DNA of 64,000 nucleotides from Ottelia alismoides (GCA_037367405.1 JAZKJV010005753.1:372001-436000), one strand, 5' to 3'; positions 1-11,739 are shown, counted from the stretch's first letter. Notes: generated by a model not told the origin, from the sequence alone. A program made the numbers and translations.

Positions 1-660
1 TCAGCTGGTTTTAGGTAATTAATTTTTAAAAAAAAAGAAAATAAAAAAACGGGTCAGACCGGTGGTCGGACCGGGGTGACCCGGGCGGTTGGACCGGGTT
101 GACCCGGATTGACCCAGATTTGATGGTTTAGTATATTTTTAAAAAAATAAAGGTCTAAATAATGAAATAATAGGCTTTTTATCACTTGTACCCTTCTTAA
201 ATTCTACAATTTCAGTTACGTCCCTCTCTCTTTTGGAATATAACTTGTGCCACTACTTTCTAGGGGTAATTTTCTAAAAGCGACTATAAATAAATTATAA
301 ATTATTACAATATTATATTCATATATAATGCTAGAAAATATGACTACCTTTGTAGAGTTTGATTCAAAATAGACAATCATGTTTTTTATATTGAAAGATT
401 TGATATTTTAAATGATTATTTTATTGATATATAAATACATATTTACATATATCAATCCGGTATTATCGGTTCAAAAAATCGGTTCGACCGATCCGACCAG
501 TAAATTAAACCCGGTCCGGTTTTCTCCGAGTCGATATGAATGATGATGTCATGCTGACCTCATCACCTGTCCGACCGGTTTGGACCGACGGTCCGACCCG
601 GTGGGACCAAACCGAAGACTAACTGGTTCAATGTCCGGTCCGATTTTTAAAACCTTGGTT
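1..660. repeat. GGTCCGACC-rich interspersed repeat, probable DNA-transposon fragment
   Basis: Two blocks dense in GGTCCGACC/ACCGGT-type words (about 50-135 and 465-640) flank an AT-rich middle. The right block ends in TTTTTAAAACCTTGG. This style of terminus is common in plant non-autonomous TIR elements. The matching left terminus is not visible, so the element probably begins before the window. Class assignment is inference; no target duplication was found. Confidence 0.35.
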
Positions 661-1079
661 TAAAGGGAAAAATAGAAGTGATATTTTTGGAGCCCAATTT
701 GAGAAAGAAAACAATTTCACAAGCTAGTTCTATTTTCTCTTCAAAACATTACAAGACTTTGTTTTCTTTGTTTCTTTTCCATTAAAATAAAAAAATTGCA
801 AGAAAAGGAAAGAAATATAAAATTATAAAACTAAAAAATAAGAATTAAAATTTCCAAAAATAGGCATTGCATTTTCACAGCACACATTATTGATATTTAC
901 ATTATCTGGACACATTTAAACACTGAAGTTATATCTAAAAATTTCATATCGTCCATGTATTCCACCTTGAACTCACCATGTAAAATAATAAATATCATGT
1001 TCATTCATATATAGTATTGTGTGATTTTTGACTGATCGATTTTTATCATTTATACTACGTCAATGATAATTGAGCATAA
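661..1079. other. AT-rich stretch, nothing recognised
   Basis: No coding pattern, inverted repeat or known repeat was recognised here. It may be the decayed downstream part of the copia relic that begins around 1080. Confidence 0.4.
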
Positions 1080-1445
1080 TTAAAAAGGCTACAAACCCAT
1101 TCATCCGAGATGCTAGTTGAGGAAGAGGTTGTTTTTGTATTAATGATACGTGAACCAAGCTACTTGGGTTGCCTGTAAAGGCATGAGAATCGATATTGGA
1201 ATAGTCTTATAAATAACGATCGGTAGAGACACATCGATACAAATAAAAGAAAAGAAGGGAACACATCTAGAGAATGTGACATCTTGATCAATGTAGTGCC
1301 TTTATGATCTCGGGTCCTAACACAAGTATCCCTTCTAGCCTATATCCCAAAGACACACATCTGATTTCTCTATAAGCCATCTTATCCGTACATGATCAAG
1401 TAGGTGAACAAAAGCTATACATCCAAATATCATTTGAGGAATAGA
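1080..1445 (-). pseudogene. Ty1/copia integrase C-terminal part (relic, first half)
   Basis: Read on the minus strand, about 1440-1300 gives IFGCIAFVHL, then after a frame change RCVSLGY, and then DVTFS near 1270. These follow the order of the copia integrase end (FGC.aFVHl, then kCvFlGY, then a DVTF motif). Stops and frameshifts are frequent, so it is a dead fragment. The reading is cut at 1445 by the CACTA element and resumes at 12074. Copia identity rests on motif order. The lineage cannot be set. Confidence 0.7.
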
Positions 1446-1690
1446 CACTACAACAAAAAGTATCTAAGGTGACGATTATATGCCAACGATTATCAATATT
1501 CGTCGTTAAATTATAACATGGCGACAATTAGAAAAATTCGTTGCTATTTTTTTAGAGATAGCGACACTTATCTAAAATCGTCGTGAACTTCATATTGCGA
1601 TGAATAAAGCGTCGTTAAACTTTTGAAATGGCAACAAAATAAAGCATCAATAAACTTTTGAATTAACGACAAATATGTATTTACATGAAT
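1446..1690. repeat. CACTA left TIR and subterminal repeats
   Basis: After the CACTACAACAAAA terminus come short repeated words in both orientations: CGTCGTTAAA (about 1501 and 1609), ATTCGTTGC (about 1527), CGTCGTGAAC and related forms. Subterminal arrays of this kind are known binding sites for CACTA transposase accessory proteins. Confidence 0.75.
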
Positions 1691-2323
1691 GCCATTTATG
1701 GTGCAAAAATTCCAAACCTCTCATAATATATTAAAGATTAACGGATATAAATTTTTTGAGATTAATAATATGTAACGTACATGTGAAATTATATATGAAT
1801 CCTAATCTTTTCATAAAATATTAAATCCTAATAGGATGAAATTCCATAATCAATATTATAAATTTAATCAGTAAAAAACAAAATATGTTTCACATATATT
1901 CATATTCAGCAATTTTGCTGTAAATGGTTTTAACACTTCACGATAGTCTCTTATAGAAAATTTACAAAAGATACGAGTGCATTAGCGGGGATACTGTTAC
2001 TTGAGAAAACATACTTATAAATTTTGAATGCTTGTTTTCGATTCGATTAGATTTGAAATTATATATTGTCAATAATAGCTTAAAGCTAAACAAGGGATGT
2101 TATAATCTCCAGCGCTGAAGCCAAAATTAGAGGTTAAGAGGGATGAATTTTTTTTAATATTATAGCACAACAAAAAAGTGAAGGGATCGAAGAAACCGAA
2201 TGGTAGAATTACCTAAAAATTATTTCTTAGAACCCTGTAAGATAGATGTCCAGCCGTCACTTACTCATTTTCTCTCGCATCTCTAAAAAACCCTATCCCC
2301 AACCTCTTTACCCCTTCTCTACT
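1691..2323. other. CACTA interior, AT-rich, nothing recognised
   Basis: AT-rich sequence with no sustained reading frame and no recognisable domain on either strand. Confidence 0.4.
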
Positions 2324-2525
2324 ATGGCAATGCTTGGAGGCGGAGGTTGAGGCAGAGGAGGCGCTGGAGGTCGAGGTTAAGGCGGAGGCTGAGGTCGAGG
2401 TGATGGCGGAGGCCGAGTTGGAGGTCGAGATGAAGTCAAAGGTCGAGTGGATGCGGAGGTCAAGGCGGAGGCGGTGATCGAGGCGGAGGACGAGGTCGAG
2501 GCGGAGGCCTAGGTGGAGGTAAATG
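2324..2525. repeat. GA/GG-rich hexameric minisatellite
   Basis: Imperfect repeats of GAGGTC / GGCGGAG-type hexamers run for about 200 bp and differ sharply in composition from the AT-rich surroundings. An ATG at 2324 opens a glycine/arginine-rich reading that is soon broken by stops. This could be an expanded simple repeat or the relic of a captured RGG-rich exon; the sequence does not decide between them. Confidence 0.55.
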
Positions 2526-5500
2526 CCGAGGAAATTGGCGATGGATAAGGGCTGACGATGATCAATGGTAGGAGGTCGATGGTGATAGGTGATGAATAGG
2601 TCGCGTTGGCTATAGGGAGGATCGAGGATGATGTTTTTGGACCCTTTATCGTAGTAGGTTGGAGGTTGAAGATCCTTTCATTATTCATCTACAAGTTAAA
2701 AGGTTGGTTTCCTAATTAGGGTTTTTCATATAATACTAAGTCGCACATTTGGAATATGTATGCAATTCACACATGTATCCTTCTCGCTTTCAGGCAAGGA
2801 GAAGCGTCCTCTGGTCCTCTTGCATGAAGGTTGCCCATCTTCGTCTAAGCTTCCATTTGTTTCATAAGTTATATCTCAGGTGTAGAATTTCATCCCTAAT
2901 TTACATGTATTTAGTTAGTAGAGTTGCATTTTAGTTGGCATGAGTGACACAATATGAAAAAAAGTAACGGGATTTCTCTTATATTTAATACAAATGATTA
3001 TATGATACTATCCATTAGTACTAGTTGATGTAAACAAGGTTGCTATGTCCGAACAATTTAAATAAAATCGTGTTTTAGTAGCATACACTAACAAATTTAC
3101 TAGTTAATACCCACTGACTAAAGTGCACTAGTTAGACAGGTCAGTTTTCCATTGGAATTTTATTGACAAAATTTATGTGACGTTCAAAAATCTAGTACAA
3201 ATCATATCCGAGTTCTACTGATAAAATGTAAAATAAGTTTTTGTTGTATTCGTTATTAAATTTGTGGAAGATTTCCCTAGCATTGCCCAGTCAGTCACTG
3301 GAAGTGGTTTATTTTTAGTGTCTTTTCACATCAATTCTAAACCTTGTTGGTGAAATTATTATAATGTGTGACTTTGCTACCTATTTTTATTTAGAATACA
3401 AGACTGATTCTAGATAGGATTGATCATTTTTTAAGGAGTTGATATGTTTGGAATATTGATATATGGTTAAAATCTTTATTGCAAGTTGATCAAATGTCTA
3501 AAGATGATCTCCAAACAAAAAGTACGCATTGTGTAGAAAATTGCTGAAGAATAGGAGAAAGCACATCCATCAGCTGGTGGTGAAAAATCAAGAATTTTTA
3601 TCATACTATTTCATAATCGTTATCTGACCATTTTTTGCAGGACTCTAGTAAGATATTCGTAGAATCCTCGATGTGGATATATGGGTTTGCAGGTCATTCC
3701 ATCATATCATACATTGTGTGGCATTGAGTGAGCAATCATATAGGTGATGTCAAAAATAAATCATACTCTAACTATCAACATTTGGATGAGTGTTGAAGAA
3801 CATAAGCTATATTTCTGGACATCATTCATGTTCTATCATGAAGTTATTGAGTTGAAATAAATACAATCTTCAGGAGATTATGGTATTGGAAGCTTATTAT
3901 GTTATATTAGATTGAGCTGGAAGGGTTTTCTTTATATGATATCTATAGTCCCAGGCTGATGTTACTAGAGTATGTAACTTGATGCTGCATTCAAAGCAAC
4001 TCATGTATTCTTTATGACGGTTGGAAATTAGAAGGAATATTTTTGTTAATGATCCTACTATATGACAGAGGCACATGGAAGGGTCTTTTAACTATGTTGC
4101 CATTATAACGAAGGGATTTTTCGGTGGTTACTTGGGATTATGTTATGATAGCTTTTCCAACTATGCTGATACAGTTATCTGATTTGCTCATGAAGGGTTT
4201 TTTCTATGGACATCTGGAGGTATGCTATGGTTGCTTTTCAATAGTATTATATCTTCACAACTAATATCTCCGGTTTCCATGATGGTATAAATTTATGAGA
4301 AACTTCATACCCCTTAGAATGCAAGGACAATATGAGGTTATAAATTTTATTTCATTGTCTTATTTTCTTTGATTTAGTGGCTATGTTTTTGTTGTGTTGA
4401 CTTTGACTATGCATGCGGAATTTGTAGCATCTCTTTTCAATGTTCCTACATGTCGAGACCTTAGCTGCATGTTAACAGTTGACATGAGATCTTTGAAATT
4501 TATAGTATTTTATAAGTCTCCATTTAAATCAAGTTTTAAGTTCAATTTCTAGAAATGAAACAACATGAATAGTATAACCATGGACTTTTAGTAGTTATAA
4601 AGTTGGAGTTAAGGGGTAACCTAAGTTCACAAACTTAAGACCTTAGTTGGAAAGCAATGATTTCAACTACAATAAATAAAAAAACATAAAAGAATAAAAA
4701 ATAAACAAAGGCTAACTGTTTGCCTCCATGTTAGAGATTGGTAGACAAGAAATTGGAGGGAAGAAGAAGAAGAAGAGGACTCACCAGTTGAGAGGGATTT
4801 AGAGAATTGGTGGTATCTTATAGCAATATTTTTCCTATTATAGAAGAATTGATGGTATCTTTGAACTCACATGTTCAATTACCCAAGTCAGAAATGAATC
4901 TTATGCCACAATTTTGTTTACTTGATAGTAAAAGCATGTCTTGTTGTAAATGATTTTATTCACCCGAATTAATGCATGCTATGTGGGACATGCCAATGTT
5001 TCTTTTTTTACAATCTCAACAAGTAAGGTACTTTGTGAATGCTTCTTGGACGTTGTAATCTTTCTAGTGATATTGATGGATGATCATGTCAACGGAGGGA
5101 TCATCCTCAGTATACAGAAGAAATGGAGTGTCTCCAACAAATGTGTGAAAGGTTGCTTGTAATTGTGGTTTGGACGTAAGCATTAGGTAGTCTTTACTAT
5201 CTAAATAAAAATACTATTTTTTGGAATTTTTGCATTAGATAGAAATTAACATTTATATTTTATTTCTTATTGCTCAAATTCATACTTTCTGATATACATT
5301 TCATTAGATGTTATTAATCAAGGTGTGTGCTATACAGATAAGAATAATGGTGTTGATCAAACTACTTCGGACACATGGCTTGAGCAAGTGCAACTCTGAT
5401 CACAATGTCAAAGAAATATTAAATCGCAGTAAATATATATCCATGTAGATTCATACCAAGTATGGATGAGTAGAGTTAGCTAGAATCATGCTAAACTAAA

Positions 5501-6264
5501 GTGATTGATAAGCAACTTATTATATTGTATTTGCAAATGGATAACTAGCAACTTCTTATTGTGATCGTACATAAAAGCATTCTAAAGACCAAAATAGGAA
5601 GTCATTCAAAAAAGATGTGATCCCTAACTTTATTTCAGCATTAATAGTTTGACGTGTTTCTGTGTTTATGGAGATTTCATGCTATATTTGACCATCTAAA
5701 TTCTGTGTCCATGCTGAAAATTACTTAGTATGTTCCTCTTTCTCCAATTTGGTGCTTTTTAGATACATGATTGTAAGGCTTTATTTCTTTTCCCTTTTTT
5801 GTTGGTTTATTTATTGAGTTTAAATGTTATTTTTGAATTTTAATTTTTAAGGAAGTTTAGAGAAGAATTTTGGTATCTCATGTTAATATGGGACATCTGT
5901 GTTAGATTTCCCATTAAAGCTTGTAGATTTTTTAGCCATATAGATACAATGACGTATAATAATCACCAAGCATTAATTTGTTTTTTATGTCAAAAATATT
6001 GGGTACGAAACCACTATTACATTGACATCCTCATGATAATATAATGTATGCAAAGTTCGAATAGAGAAGAATATGGTCCTTGCACGTTGATTTTTTAGTA
6101 TTTGTCTTTAACAATCTTTAGAAGTTCCATTGGTTCTTTATTATCGAACATGTTAATTTTTCTTAATTGTTTGTCATTAATTGACAATTTCAAATGGCTT
6201 GTCACATATTGACCTATTCTTTCAACAATTGATTTTACTAGGCATGCATACTTTGGCCAAATCC

Positions 6265-6266
<2 letters not shown>
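2526..6266. other. CACTA interior, unassigned
   Basis: This is about 3.7 kb of AT-rich DNA. The longest plus-strand readings are only 61 and 70 codons (2749-2934, 4950-5162) and match no family I know. TTTTTTGCAGG near 3634 looks like a splice acceptor, so a spliced, decayed gene is possible. I could not assemble exons or recognise a transposase. Confidence 0.35.

Positions 6267-6333
<67 letters not shown>
6267..6333. repeat. (TA)n microsatellite, left border of nested element M1
   Basis: About 33 TA units, almost uninterrupted, directly abutting the left terminal inverted repeat of the element at 6334. Confidence 0.95.
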
Positions 6334-6338
<5 letters not shown>

Positions 6339-6637
6339 GGAAAACTTGAATTGAGGTGACACCTTTCTACAAAGATGGTGCGACACATCTGTTTAGCCGT
6401 CCGATAATGATCAACGTCCCTCATCAAAACCACTAATTCTCTCCCAAAACCACTTATCTAATCGGAGTCTATATGCTAAATTTAGTAACATGTCTCTCTC
6501 TTTCAATTTGAATCCCGGATTTCATGCTATATAATAGCGTATTCAATTAATTACTAAAACGACCATACTAAAAATAGTGGCGCTCACGATCGAGAGCCCC
6601 ACGCGCAGGCTATGGTGCAGCTGAAGGAGACGAGGTG

Positions 6638-7133
6638 GAGGTCGGTGCGGCCAAGCTGCTGGTGGCTGCGACTTGGTGGTGCGCGACTGAAGGCAAGGAG
6701 GTGGCGTGGCGACGGCGAGAGGTAGGCCGACACACGACCAAGTCGTCGAGGCAGAGGAGGCGGCGCGGCTACGGCGAGAGGTGGTCGGGTGGTAAGGTGG
6801 AGAAAGAAGAAGAGAGAGGGAGAGAGAGACGTGGGGGAGGGCAGAACAGGGGATTTCACAAAATCCCCTGTTTTGCATGCATTTGTTTAGGGTGCGCGAA
6901 TAAGTGATTAATCGGTTGATGAAAGTTCGCCAAAAAATTCAAGAAAAATCACCGTTGCGTTCGCAACGTGTGATTTATCCGTGAAAGTGTGATTTGTTTG
7001 GTGATTCTGTGATCGGAAGAAGATGAATCGAGAAGAGAGAGAGAGTGGGTGTAGAAGAGGAAAAAGAAGAGAGGAAGAATCGTCTCGCTACTGGAAATCT
7101 TTATTTTTTTCATTACAATCTTTATATATTTTG
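6638..7133. repeat. M1 internal duplication, copy 1
   Basis: This roughly 495-bp block recurs at 7163-7658 at a constant offset of 525 bp with only a few substitutions. It is purine- and GC-rich at first. It then carries a perfect hairpin (12-bp stems, AACAGGGGATTT and its complement, 6845-6872) and a second hairpin around GTTGCG-TT-CGCAAC (about 6948-6976). Plus-strand (6635-6907) and minus-strand (6584-6859) readings of about 90 codons are low-complexity and match no family. Confidence 0.9.
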
Positions 7134-7162
7134 ATACCTTTTAATGTCAAGTTTTAAATGAT

Positions 7163-7658
7163 GAGGTCGGTGCGGCCAAGCTGCTAGTGGCTGCGACTTG
7201 GTGGTGCGCGACTGAAGGCAAGGAGGTGGCGTGGTGACGGCGAGAGGTAGGCCGACACACGACCAAGTCGTCGAGGCAGAGGAGGCGGCGCGGCTACGGC
7301 AAGAGGTGGTCGGGTGCTAAGGTGGAGAAAGAAGAAGAGAGAGGGAGAGAGAGATGTGGGGGAGGGCAGAACAGGGGATTTCCCAAAATCCCCTGTTTTG
7401 CATGCATTTGTTTAGGGCGCGCGAATAAGTGATTAATCGGTTGATGAAAGTTCGCCAAAAAATTCAAGAAAAATCACCGTTGCGTTCGCAACGTGTGATT
7501 TATCCGTGAAAGTGTGATTTGTTTGGTGATTCTGTGATCGGAAGAAGATGAATCGAGGAGAGAGAGAGAGTGGGTGTAGAAGAGGAAAAAGAAGAGAGGA
7601 AGAATCGTCTCGCTACTGGAAATCTTTATTTTTTCCATTACAATCTTTATATATTTTG
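7163..7658. repeat. M1 internal duplication, copy 2
   Basis: Second copy of the 495-bp block, separated from copy 1 by about 29 bp. It keeps both hairpins; one base in the first hairpin loop differs (TTTCCCAAAA against TTTCACAAAA). The high identity suggests the duplication is recent relative to the surrounding decay. Confidence 0.9.
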
Positions 7659-7669
7659 CAGATCAGCAT

Positions 7670-8110
7670 AAAAATTTTACAATGTGAGCGTGGATTTTAC
7701 AAAATATGCACAAAGTTTACAATGGCTGACGAATTTTGATGGACCCACGACGTTGGGAAACATATTGGATGGACATATAAAATAATTTATACATTAATAA
7801 TAAGCAATCTATTTTACGAACATCACATGAATTTTACAAAACAGAAACAGATTTTACAAAAAAGTATCACAGTTTACAAACATTGCTCTAACATAATGTT
7901 CTCAAATAAGACTACAAAAAGTTTCAAAATAAATAATGCGGTTTAGAAAAAAGATTACGAAATTTAAAAAATATAATTACAAAAGCACATAATAAAAGCA
8001 CCTTATATTTTAGGAAACACATCTACACAAAAAATACAAATCTTCGTCAGATTTGGACATTTTTGCGAATATTAGTGGTTACGCGTTTGTAATTTACAAC
8101 ACAGAATTGT
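7670..8110. repeat. Dispersed TTTTACAAA-type motifs in the M1 right arm
   Basis: The words TTTTACAA, TTTACAAA and ATTTTACA recur many times at 20-60 bp spacing (for example around 7675, 7692, 7707, 7838, 7852 and 7872). They are interspersed rather than tandem. A subterminal transposase-binding array is one reading; simple AT bias is the alternative. Confidence 0.5.
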
Positions 8111-8405
8111 AAAATATCTTAAGCATTTGTAAATTGTTAACGGTTATTTCAAAATATGGACATTTATTTCATCCGATATTTCTGGAAAATTCTGTACGTC
8201 ACTCGATATATACTTAAATATAGAATGATCAATGACGTGTAATTTACCAAATTAGCAATAATTTAATCCAGCACCATAATAGGAATGTTAGTTGGCACGA
8301 AAACCACCTAATGGTTTCAATCTCATTCGCACACGCATCATCTGACGGCTTAAGATGGCACCTTTCCATAGTCAAGGAAAGGTGCCACCTCAATTCAAGT
8401 GCACC

Positions 8406-8410
<5 letters not shown>

Positions 8411-8438
<28 letters not shown>
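8411..8438. repeat. (TA)n microsatellite between M1 and M2
   Basis: About 13 TA units form at once the right border of M1 and the left border of M2. Confidence 0.95.
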
Positions 8439-8439
<1 letters not shown>

Positions 8440-8823
8440 GGTAAAATGGGGCTGCCCCCAGGGGGTGGCTAACTTAGCTACCCCCGCCCCATTTTCTCCA
8501 TGTTTTCAATTTTTTTTTGAAAATTTCTTCCATGAATATTCATCACTATATCCCTATATTGTGTCATTAAAATTTCGTGTGAAACAGAGACTCCTACGGC
8601 CTCCATCCAGACAGTCATTTTTTTAACGGTAACAGGATTTTTTAAATCGACCCCGTTTGGATGGAGGTCGTAGGAGTTTCTGTTTCACGCGAAATTTTAA
8701 TAGCATAATATAGAGATTTAATAATGAATTTACACGGTTTTAGATTTCAAAAAAATAAAAAAAATTATGTCAAAAAAGGGCAGGGGTAGCTAAGTTAGCT
8801 CCCCCTAGGGGGCATACACATTT

Positions 8824-8828
<5 letters not shown>
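8439..8828. mobile_element. TIR/fold-back MITE M2 (390 bp) in TA microsatellite
   Basis: The left end begins GGGTAAAATG and contains GCTAACTTAGCTACCCC. The reverse complement of the right end has the same words over about 50 bp. Inverted homology continues inward: CTCCTACGGCCTCCATCCA (about 8590) pairs with a block near 8659-8677, so almost the whole element folds on itself. (TA)n lies on both sides. There is no coding capacity. Its terminal sequence differs from that of M1, so it is a separate family with the same insertion habit. Confidence 0.88.

Positions 8829-8858
<30 letters not shown>
8829..8858. repeat. (TA)n microsatellite, right border of M2
   Basis: About 15 TA units directly after the right TIR of M2. 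Confidence 0.95.
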
Positions 8859-8861
<3 letters not shown>

Positions 8862-8962
8862 GCCGTCACAGCAATAATTTTCTCCACCCAAATTCCAATT
8901 TTATCCTACCAGTTTATCCTCTTCTTTCCATTTCTGCCCTTTCTATGAAACTATTTACCTTT

Positions 8963-9120
8963 CTTGCCCTCTGTCGGCCTCAAGCAACTAATAAAGTAAT
9001 ATTTTTTTGTCCTCTGTCGGCCTTGACCTTACTTGCCCTCTGTCGGGCTCAAGCAAATAATAAAATAATATTCTTTCTTGCACTCTATGGGCCTCGAGTA
9101 AATAAAGTAATATTAACCCG
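8963..9120. repeat. 45-bp degenerate tandem repeat
   Basis: The phrase CTTGCCCTCTGTCGGCCTC followed by AAGCAA-taataaagtaatatt recurs near 8963, 9032 and 9077, with a partial copy near 9008. The spacing is about 45 bp. Copies differ by substitutions. Readings through it are repeat artefacts. Confidence 0.7.
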
Positions 9121-9735
9121 AAGCCCTCATGCAGATTTACATGCACTGCGCGATTGCTATGCATGGCCGGCTCCTTTCTAACGCTTGCTTCACCAGTCCT
9201 TTCCTGCATCTCCTGCTCTCTCCCGTTGCAAGAATCCAGTGCCACCATCATCCATGGCCGGCTCTTCCGATGCAACGAACTCCTCACGCTCGCGTACGTT
9301 ACCCAATATCTATATATCTGTTGCCATTGCGTATTGCTCCTACACCTTATGCTGACTTTTAGATTTCAACTCATCATTTTTTTCCTACACATCATGCTTA
9401 ATTTCCATTCCCAGATTTGAAGCTTCATTCCGTATTGCAATTCTAATGTTTTCTGGTCTGTTCAAGCTTCAATTCCAATTATATAATATTTATGAAAAGT
9501 TAAAAGTTACCTCGGACTTATATCCCAACGAAGTCGCGATAGCAGACTCAAGATCTGCACCTGAATGAACAGCCTGAAACCAATTTAAAAACCATAACTT
9601 ATTCAGTTAAAAGCAAAATATTAAAAAATAATTAAAGTTCGTCAAATTACGCAGGCAAAAGCGTAAAAATCGTTTTTTGGGAGGACTACAGCATAAAACT
9701 CCGTTAGTTCTTCTGATCATCATCGACGCAATCTC
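9121..9735. other. CACTA interior, mixed composition, nothing recognised
   Basis: Several short overlapping readings (60-90 codons) occur on both strands without domain signatures. No repeat beyond the array to its left was seen. Confidence 0.35.
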
Positions 9736-10406
9736 ATGGTCCAAAAGAAGACCACACGAGAAAGAGAGAGCGGGAGCGAGAGCGAGCGAGCGAGCTTAAT
9801 TGTGCTCTCCCTCTCCTCCTCTCATCTTCACTATGTCCCTCTACGTCCAACTGAGTTGTCAGATGGTTCTTTGCGACTCACGAAGCATCGGCAGTGGCTC
9901 TTCTTCGGGACGCCGTTTCGCTGTCTCCGTTCCACCAGCCGACGGAGACCGTTAGTTTTTCGATCTTCTGTTGTAGAATTTCTACCAGATTGTATTACTT
10001 AATATTATAACCATAACAAACTTAATGTCACTCTTCTTCAACTAAAATATTATCTATATGCTGCATAACAACACATGAGCTCGATCATTCCCGTTATGCT
10101 GCCTCTATAACCTGATAATGGCGGAGGGGCCTAGTGCTGTATCTCCTGTTGCAACTGCTCTTCTTCCTCCTTGTCTCCGGGTGGGTACTCACTGCCGCCA
10201 CCTCCCGGTACCCACCGGGGACCCTCTTCTTCGTCGCCATCCCATGGCTCTTGAAGATCATCCCTTGCCTCTGCAACACCCTCCCCACCCGAGAACCGCT
10301 GCTGCTCCCAAGCGAATTCGTCATCGTGGAGCCGTTGAGAAAGAAGACAAAAGACACTGGAGGGGCAACCCCATGACAAAATGTCATCGGATCTTTTAAT
10401 GCTCAT
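9736..10406. other. GC-rich island in the CACTA interior, possible captured gene fragments
   Basis: Two GC-rich blocks (9740-9960 and 10100-10390) stand out from AT-rich flanks. The first begins with a GA/GAGC-rich stretch resembling a plant 5' UTR. In the second, a minus-strand reading (10406-10131) is strongly acidic (EPWDGDEEEGPRWVPGGGG) and a plus-strand reading from 10134 starts with a hydrophobic leader (MLYLLLQLLFFLLVSGWVL). Both cannot be genuine, and neither matches a family I recognise. Capture of host exons is known for CACTA elements; here it is only a hypothesis. Confidence 0.35.
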
Positions 10407-10506
10407 GATCTAGCATATTAATGAATGATCAACTTAGTATGTGTCTAACAGATAGACTGGATCTTTGTTGGATATATGTAGTTACTTCCCTTAGTAGAAA
10501 TCCATG

Positions 10507-10626
10507 AGCATCATGGTATAGTAAAGAGATATAGAGAGTTTCTTGAATTACAATAATACTTTCTTTAGCATCATGACATAGTAAAAAGATATAGATAGTT
10601 TCTTAAATTACAATAATACTTTCTTT
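10507..10626. repeat. 60-bp direct tandem duplication
   Basis: The unit starting AGCATCATG at 10507 recurs at 10567, exactly 60 bp later, with about six differences. Confidence 0.9.
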
Positions 10627-11700
10627 CATATATATAGAACTGTATGTTAATAATCTAGAGACATGTTGATTTCATAGCTGCTGCACTGCCAACCTCTAGT
10701 TTTTGTTGACAGTTTGTGTATATGACTAATGACAACTTACTTGTGTATATGTTAACAGGAGAGGTGGCCAATTGTTGTCATTCTTTTGACCACATCTTCA
10801 CCCATAGATGAAGATGGTTGATTCAGGTAATGATTTAAGAAGGAAAAAGAAACGGTCACTTTTCTCCTTAGATGTCTGCTTATACTCGTTCTCACACGTG
10901 GTAAAAAAAAAGAGGTGTCTTTTTCTCTTGTGAAAAGTTAACTTGGATGGAATTATATACCGTGGAAATTAATACTAGTGATCATACAAAATGATCACAT
11001 GCATATAATCAGTATAAATAAAGGTGGAAGATGTATGGTTGATTAATTAGTTGGAATATATTGTCTCCTCTTGCTAACATTGTACTCGGTAATATAGATA
11101 TGTTATTTTTGTTGGGTATCACCCTTTTTATGTTGGCCTTTAAGTCCAAAAGAGAAGACAAGGTATTTTGATTATCACTTCAGATCTATTAGAGCTGATA
11201 CTATTCTTTTGGCATCATTATTGATCTTTTGATACATATTTTCATTTTTTGTAGTGTATTTCAATAGATATCTATTATTTTTTACATGTTGCATGCCATG
11301 AAAATTATGTCAATGCAATGAATATCTTAGACTTTCTGTTAAATTAATGGTATATCCTCTTCTTTTTGCAGGAACTTATATAGCACAAAAGATGCATGTG
11401 ATACGTGTTTTTTTCTTACTTTTATTTGGTTGGTTAGCGTTGGATGTGGTTTAGCACTTTTAATCTATCTTGTTTCATTTCTTTCAAATTAGATCATTCA
11501 AGATGGGAAATCATGTGAACATGTGATAGATTTTGGAGTTCTGTGCTTTGTTCTGTATTTAAACAGAGGTCTTATGTATATTTGTTTGGGAAATCATGAA
11601 TGATATCAGAATTAATTAATCCATTAATGTACATTTATTATTATTTATTATATGCAATTATATTCAATAAATAAATTTATTCTAATTTATATAACAAGCA
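10627..11700. other. CACTA interior, AT-rich, nothing recognised
   Basis: AT-rich sequence without long readings or identified repeats. Confidence 0.35.
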
Positions 11701-11739
11701 AATTGTTGTTAAATCAATCCTACTCTATGTATAGTGACG

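Larger units (their letters stand above)
6334..8410. mobile_element. TIR element M1 (2.08 kb) inserted in a TA microsatellite
   Basis: The left terminus 6334-6367 begins TATAGGG and contains ACTTGAATTGAGGTG and CACCTTTC. The reverse complement of 8377-8410 has the same words with about four mismatches over 34 bp. Both sides are (TA)n. Elements that sit in TA microsatellites in this way (the rice Micron type) are known in grasses; placement in that group is inference from structure only. The interior holds a GC-rich tandem duplication followed by an AT-rich tail full of TTTTACAAA words. No transposase was recognised, so it is probably non-autonomous. Confidence 0.85.

Noticed and set aside
6543..6907. 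Overlapping ORFs of about 90-111 codons on both strands in M1
   Set aside because: Low-complexity readings through a purine-rich duplicated block, with no family match and mutually exclusive frames.
8399..8626. 75-codon ORF starting in the (TA)n tract
   Set aside because: It translates the microsatellite and the M2 arm; no coding evidence.
8963..9120. Possible CRISPR-like regular repeat
   Set aside because: Only three or four degenerate units without distinct spacers, in a plant genome; it is a minisatellite.
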